Of a stretch of 5,905 nucleotides of DNA, positions 3,527 to 5,905 are shown piece after piece (positions within the stretch are counted from its first letter, which is position 1; every line of letters begins with the position of its first letter). This DNA comes from CAWJEL01 sp964647255 (GTDB lineage: Bacteria; Chloroflexota; Anaerolineae; CG2-30-64-16). The stretch covers positions 1 through 5,905 of the forward strand of contig CAZYGI010000146.1 of the NCBI GenBank assembly GCA_964647255.1, read 5' to 3'. The position numbers and the translations under genes are program-made. A model generated the notes under the pieces. It saw only the letters and a list, made by a program, of their open reading frames with translations, was not told where the DNA came from and made no database searches.

Positions 3527-5905
3527 ATGCGAGGACTGTTCACCCCTAGCCATGTCGTAGCTCAAGATCAACGCCGCGCCGGGGGCCGGCTGCTGATGGC
3601 AATTGCCTGGATGGTCGGCATCCTGCTGGCCTCAACATCGGCGGCGGCCGCCAGCGTCCCGGCCCCGGACCGGGCCGTGACTGGAGCCTCCGCGGCCGCC
3701 GTTTCACTGGCCCGCTCCGCCGCAGGGCCGGTGAATACCGGCATTACCCTGACCAAATCCGTGGTTCCGGCAGCCGGCGGGGTCTGGTACGTGGGCGATC
3801 CGGTGGCCTTCACGATTGTCATCGCCAATCCGGGCAGCCCTGCGATCATCACCCTGCCCCTCACCGATACATATGACCCAACCATGCTGGCCTTCGTCAG
3901 CGCCGCGCCGGCGCCGGACGCCGTCACCCCGGCCGGGACCTTGACCTGGAATAACCTGGTGGCCGATCTGCCGGATGGGCGATTGACATCGGGAGCCTCC
4001 CTCACGATCACGCTTAACTTCATCGCGTTACGGATCGGCGCCACCACCAACGTGGCGACCGCCAGCGGCGTGCGCAACGAGTACAACCTCCCGGTGCCTT
4101 CAAAAACCGACTCCGCCGACGTGACCATCACCGCACCGGCGGCGATTACGGTCACCAAGACCGCTGCGCCGACCAGCCTGCCCGAGCCGGGCGGGCCGGT
4201 GGATTTCACCGTGCGCGTGGACAACCCGTCGGCTGCGCCCGTCACAATCACCGCCCTGGTGGATAGCATTCACGGCGACCTGAACGGCCAGGGCACGTGC
4301 GCGGTCCCGCAGGCGATCCCGGTCGGCGGCTCGTACACCTGCCACTTCTTCGCGACGCTCGCCGGCCAGCCGGGAGCCAGCGAGACCGACGTCGTGACGG
4401 CCAGCGGGACAGACAACACTGGCGCCCCGGTCTCGGATCGCGACGATGCCACGGTGAGGATCACCGATCTGCCATCCGCCATCAAGGTGACCAAGCTGGC
4501 TGCGCCGGATTACGTGACCGCGCCGGGCGGGCCGGTCACATTCACCGTGCGGGTGGACAACACCAGTGCGGCGGATGCCGTGACGATCACCGCGCTGAGC
4601 GACTCGATTTTCGGCGACCTGAACGGCAGGGGCGACTGCGCCGTGCCGCAGACCATCCCGCCGGGGGGCTTCTATGCGTGTGCGTTCGTCGCGGCTGTCA
4701 ATGGACCGGCCAACACCGTGCACAGCGACACGGTCACGGCTACGGGCGCCGACGACGACGGCGCGCCGGTGAGCGGCGATGACCACGCGACCGTGTTCAT
4801 CTTAAGTGCGCCGCCCACCGTGACGGCGACGCCCACGCCAACGCAAAGTCCGACCATCACCCTGACGCCCACGCCCACGCTGACGCCTACCGTCACGCCG
4901 ACACCCTCGCCCACGCCGACGCCGACACCGACGGCCTCGCCCACCGCCACCGCGACGCCCTCACCGACGCTGACGCCCACCGCCACCGCGACGTCCACGC
5001 GCACGGCGACGCCCACGCCGACGGCCACGGCGCCGTGCGATTGTGTGCCGGACGCGTACGAACCTGACAGCATCCGGGAGCAGGCGAAGCCCTTGCCGAT
5101 GAACGGCGGCAGCCAGGCCCACGGCTTCCATCTGCCCAACGACATAGACTGGTACATTATGACCGACCTGACGCCCGGGTCGTGGTACAACGTATCCACC
5201 GCGAACCTGGCCGCCGGGGCCGACACCTACATGATCCTCTACGATCAGAACGGCGCCATCCTGAAGACCAACGATGACCTGGATCAGGCCCGCTGTCTGA
5301 CGCAGCCGCAATACTGCGCATCCACGATCACCTGGAAGGCGGCCAACGGCGGGCCGTACTACCTTTCGTTGCGCACGCTCACCTGGCCCGATCAGCAGTA
5401 CCCGCAGTGTCCATGCCCCGGCTACACCGTCACCGGCAAGGCGTTGCGCTTCTATCTGCCGCTCATCATCGGCGGCGCGCCATCCCAGATCACGCCGACG
5501 CCGACAGCCACGGCGACGCCGACCCTGACGCCGACGCCGGTCGAGACTGCACCGCTTCCGACCGTCGTGCCGGGCTTCCGCCATCCGAAGGGCCTGGCGG
5601 TCAACCCACAGACGCATCTGCTCTACGTCGCGAGCCGGACCGATGATCGCGTCTACATGCTGGACAGCCTGACCCTGCAGGTGCTGAACAGCGTCAAGGT
5701 GGGCAAAGAACCGTGGGGCGTGGCCGTCAACACCCAAACCAACAAGGTCTACATCGCCAACTTCGGCGCTGCCAACGTGTACGTGCTGGATGGCGCCACC
5801 CTGGCGATCCTGGAAGTCATCCATGTCGGGCCCAACCCCACCTTCGTCGGGATCAACGAGGCGACCAACCGGGTGTTCGTCGTCACCTACGGCAACAGCG
5901 GCTTC
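3527..5905 (+). CDS. Large exported multidomain surface protein (DUF11-type repeats, PPC-like domain, YVTN propeller), 3' end missing
   Basis: 793 codons are open to the window edge, with no stop. Order of parts by residue: an N-terminal basic stretch (QRRAGGR) and hydrophobic segment 22-42 form a signal peptide; three DUF11/Ig-like beta-sandwich repeats lie at about 71-203, 206-318 and 319-427; a Thr-Pro linker at 429-503; a PPC-type (bacterial pre-peptidase C-terminal) domain at about 505-640 (DAYEPDS, DIDWYIM, ADTYMILYDQNG); the segment RFYLPLIIGG at 641-650; a second short Thr-Pro linker; and YVTN-type beta-propeller blades from about 682 (HPKGLAVNPQTHLLYVAS, then EPWGVAVNTQTNKVYIAN). Repeats 2 and 3 are about 60% identical by eye. 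No catalytic motif is seen. Such proteins are cell-surface or secreted and likely serve in adhesion or as structural stalks; this is inferred. The propeller normally needs more blades, so much of the protein lies beyond the edge. Confidence 0.92.
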   Translation, partial: MRGLFTPSHVVAQDQRRAGGRLLMAIAWMVGILLASTSAAAASVPAPDRAVTGASAAAVSLARSAAGPVNTGITLTKSVVPAAGGVWYVGDPVAFTIVIANPGSPAIITLPLTDTYDPTMLAFVSAAPAPDAVTPAGTLTWNNLVADLPDGRLTSGASLTITLNFIALRIGATTNVATASGVRNEYNLPVPSKTDSADVTITAPAAITVTKTAAPTSLPEPGGPVDFTVRVDNPSAAPVTITALVDSIHGDLNGQGTCAVPQAIPVGGSYTCHFFATLAGQPGASETDVVTASGTDNTGAPVSDRDDATVRITDLPSAIKVTKLAAPDYVTAPGGPVTFTVRVDNTSAADAVTITALSDSIFGDLNGRGDCAVPQTIPPGGFYACAFVAAVNGPANTVHSDTVTATGADDDGAPVSGDDHATVFILSAPPTVTATPTPTQSPTITLTPTPTLTPTVTPTPSPTPTPTPTASPTATATPSPTLTPTATATSTRTATPTPTATAPCDCVPDAYEPDSIREQAKPLPMNGGSQAHGFHLPNDIDWYIMTDLTPGSWYNVSTANLAAGADTYMILYDQNGAILKTNDDLDQARCLTQPQYCASTITWKAANGGPYYLSLRTLTWPDQQYPQCPCPGYTVTGKALRFYLPLIIGGAPSQITPTPTATATPTLTPTPVETAPLPTVVPGFRHPKGLAVNPQTHLLYVASRTDDRVYMLDSLTLQVLNSVKVGKEPWGVAVNTQTNKVYIANFGAANVYVLDGATLAILEVIHVGPNPTFVGINEATNRVFVVTYGNSGF
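4145..4807 (+). repeat. Two closely related DUF11-type repeats within the surface-protein gene
   Basis: The unit at about 4145-4480 is repeated at about 4481-4807, an offset of 336-339 bases (112-113 codons). The encoded repeats share PGGPV, FTVRVDN, VTITAL, GDLNG, CAVPQ and GAPVS, and each has one Cys pair (258/272 and 371/385). Blocks such as CCGGGCGGGCCGGT are also identical in DNA, which points to duplication within the gene rather than convergence. Confidence 0.85.
4811..5035 (+). repeat. Low-complexity Thr-Pro linker coding region
   Basis: About 75 codons, almost all Thr, Pro, Ala or Ser, are built from short CCC-ACG, CCG-ACG and GCC-ACC steps. The encoded linker (residues 429-503) is a likely extended, possibly glycosylated spacer between the DUF11-type stalk and the PPC-like domain. 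A shorter linker of the same kind is coded at about 5489-5539. Copy number here is prone to slippage and to assembly error. Confidence 0.9.

Noticed and set aside
3568..4269. 233-codon minus-strand open frame opposite the DUF11-type repeats
   Set aside because: Thr/Val/Ala-rich shadow of the repeats; the plus strand encodes a coherent signal peptide and repeat domains.
4672..5226. Minus-strand frame with a Val-Gly-rich repeat that looks like a structural protein
   Set aside because: The Val-Gly run is simply the complement of the Thr-Pro linker codons at 4811-5035.
4961..5824. 287-codon minus-strand open frame
   Set aside because: Arg/Gly/Asp/Val-rich shadow opposite the PPC-like and propeller domains, with no recognisable domain of its own.

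Overview
The window is high-GC bacterial DNA and looks like a member of the Chloroflexota (Anaerolineae or Caldilineae type). This is an inference. It rests on secreted LysM proteins with Ala/Pro/Thr-rich linkers, a large exported protein combining DUF11-type repeats, Thr-Pro linkers, a PPC-type domain and YVTN propeller blades, an internal 'FYLPL' segment often seen in exported proteins of that phylum, and a short hairpin repeat that I recall, without verification, from such genomes. No rRNA, tRNA, transposase or phage gene is visible.

Layout. Bases 1-173 are a tandem array of five hairpin-bearing repeats, possibly continuing to the left of the window. After a non-coding leader comes a small secreted two-LysM protein (353-787, +). 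It converges on a two-gene minus-strand unit, and a strong hairpin at 859-908 separates the two sides and can serve both. The minus-strand unit, read from right to left, is a secreted L,D-transpeptidase with three LysM domains (1404-2651), then 29 bases later a GcvH-like lipoyl-carrier protein (928-1374). A good sigma70-type promoter (TTGACA, 17 bp, TATTCT) precedes the transpeptidase. Divergent from it is a Nudix hydrolase of the ADP-ribose pyrophosphatase type (2823-3368, +). From 3527 to the right edge a large exported multidomain protein runs on without a stop codon: 793 codons are visible and the C-terminus lies outside.

How the genes relate. Three of the five proteins are predicted to be exported, and two of these carry peptidoglycan-binding LysM domains, so the region has a cell-envelope flavour: wall binding (LysM protein), wall cross-linking or anchoring (L,D-transpeptidase) and a long surface protein. 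The Nudix enzyme and the GcvH-like protein are cytoplasmic and have no obvious functional tie to the envelope genes. The GcvH-like gene is notable because no other glycine-cleavage gene is present. I see no clear evidence of a new multi-gene system. The points most worth following are the hairpin array, the non-canonical catalytic motif of the transpeptidase, the orphan lipoyl protein in its operon, and the apparent fusion architecture of the surface protein.
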